From: Sandarakinorhabdus sp.
GTDB taxonomy: Bacteria > Pseudomonadota > Alphaproteobacteria > Sphingomonadales > Sphingomonadaceae
Assembly: GCA_025458465.1 (NCBI GenBank)
Contig: JALOSK010000243.1
Location: 1-7,030, forward strand
DNA: 7,030 bases
Reading direction: 5' to 3'
Below are positions 6,446-7,030 of this stretch, piece by piece; position 1 is the first letter of the stretch; each line of letters starts with the position of its first letter. The position numbers were made by a program, and so were the translations under genes. Under the pieces are notes generated by a model. That model was given only the letters and a program-made list of their open reading frames with translations. It was not told where the DNA came from and ran no database searches.

Positions 6446-7030
6446 GACTCCTCGCGCCCGGCCGGCTGGTGCTGGCCACCCACAATCCCGGCAAGGTGGT
6501 GGAACTGGCCGAATTGCTGGGGCCGCACGGGCTTGACGTGGTGTCGGCCGGCAGCCTGGGCCTGCCCGAACCGGACGAGACGGAAACGACGTTCATCGGC
6601 AATGCCCGGCTGAAGGCGCTGGCCGCCGCCACCGCCAGCGGCCTGCCCGCCATCGCCGACGACAGCGGGCTTTGCGTGGATGCGCTGGACGGCGCGCCCG
6701 GCATCTATTCCGCCCGCTGGGCGGGGCCGGGCAAGGACTTCAGTGTCGCCATGGCGCGCGTGAATGACGAACTTGGGGACAAGCCCCGCACCGCGCATTT
6801 CATCTGCGCGCTGTGTGTGGCCTGGCCCGATGGCCACACCGAAACGGTGGAAGGCCGGGTGGACGGCGCCCTGGTGTGGCCGCCGCGCGGCGGCAACGGC
6901 TTCGGCTATGACCCGATGTTCCTGATGGACGGGCAGCGCCAGACCTATGGCGAGATGACCCGCGCCGAAAAGGAGGCGGACAATCACCGCGCCCGGGCGT
7001 TCCGGCAACTTGTGGCCCTGCTGCCGCCGG
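6442..7030 (+). CDS. rdgB: RdgB/HAM1-type non-canonical purine NTP pyrophosphatase, 3' end outside window
   Basis: This enzyme hydrolyses dITP, ITP and XTP to the monophosphate and pyrophosphate, keeping deaminated purines out of DNA and RNA. Starting at GTG 6442, 196 residues are visible and the frame is open to the window edge. E. coli RdgB is 197 residues, so only a short tail is probably missing. Motifs in order are LATHNPGK (11-18, nucleotide binding), FIGNARLKA, the catalytic Asp block [12 protein letters not shown] (D73/D74), [22 protein letters not shown] (151-160) and [17 protein letters not shown] (171-187, substrate base contact). The GTG start overlaps the rph TGA as GTGA, giving translational coupling; no better ATG exists before the first motif. 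Because it starts at GTG and has no stop in the window, it is easily missed by ORF callers. Downstream genes are not visible. Confidence 0.96.
   Translation, partial: MRLLAPGRLVLATHNPGKVVELAELLGPHGLDVVSAGSLGLPEPDETETTFIGNARLKALAAATASGLPAIADDSGLCVDALDGAPGIYSARWAGPGKDFSVAMARVNDELGDKPRTAHFICALCVAWPDGHTETVEGRVDGALVWPPRGGNGFGYDPMFLMDGQRQTYGEMTRAEKEADNHRARAFRQLVALLPP

Noticed and set aside
1..7030. CRISPR array, transposon, prophage, toxin-antitoxin or other new defence-type system
   Set aside because: No spaced direct repeats, transposase, integrase, terminal inverted repeats or paired small ORFs were seen; the gene content is housekeeping plus an SDR/AraC pair.

Overview
The window is GC-rich, densely packed chromosomal DNA from an alphaproteobacterium, most likely a member of the Sphingomonadales. 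Two things point that way. One is the core block hrcA-grpE divergent from rph-rdgB. The other is the character of the encoded proteins: an RlmN with an N-terminal extension and an acidic insert, and a Cfa-type methyltransferase. Genus and species cannot be set from sequence reading alone. Almost everything here is housekeeping or ordinary accessory content. I see no CRISPR array, insertion sequence, phage gene, tRNA or rRNA, and no convincing new multi-gene system.

Layout. 2-370 (+): 3' end of a short-chain dehydrogenase/reductase gene cut by the window edge. 371-520: an intergenic region with a small AT-rich island carrying an inverted repeat. 521-1405 (+): an AraC-family regulator. 1470-2685 (+): rlmN, the 23S rRNA/tRNA adenine-C2 methyltransferase, carrying an internal deletion of about 100 nt at 2572-2573 that shifts the frame and takes the essential C-terminal cysteine out of frame. 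2690-3886 (-): cyclopropane-fatty-acyl-phospholipid synthase, convergent with rlmN, with only 4 nt between its stop and the ancestral rlmN stop. 3976-4548 (-): grpE. 4545-5609 (-): hrcA, overlapping grpE by 4 nt (ATGA). 5610-5728: a divergent promoter region. 5729-6445 (+): rph (RNase PH). 6442-7030 (+): rdgB/HAM1-type dITP/XTP pyrophosphatase, starting at a GTG that overlaps the rph stop (GTGA) and running off the window.

How the genes work together. hrcA-grpE is a heat-shock unit: the HrcA repressor and the nucleotide-exchange factor of DnaK. cfa lies 89 bp downstream on the same strand and may share the transcript, which would put membrane-lipid modification under the same control. rph and rdgB form a translationally coupled pair for tRNA 3' maturation and nucleotide-pool sanitation. 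The SDR and AraC genes look like a small accessory metabolic locus.

The observation most worth checking is the broken rlmN. Either this strain has lost A2503/A37 C2-methylation, or the sequence has a local assembly or sequencing deletion. Secondary points are the lack of a CIRCE operator in front of hrcA, a possible near-leaderless RpoH-type hrcA promoter, a perfect 14-bp palindrome in the divergent promoter region, and a four-copy 15-bp tandem repeat in grpE.
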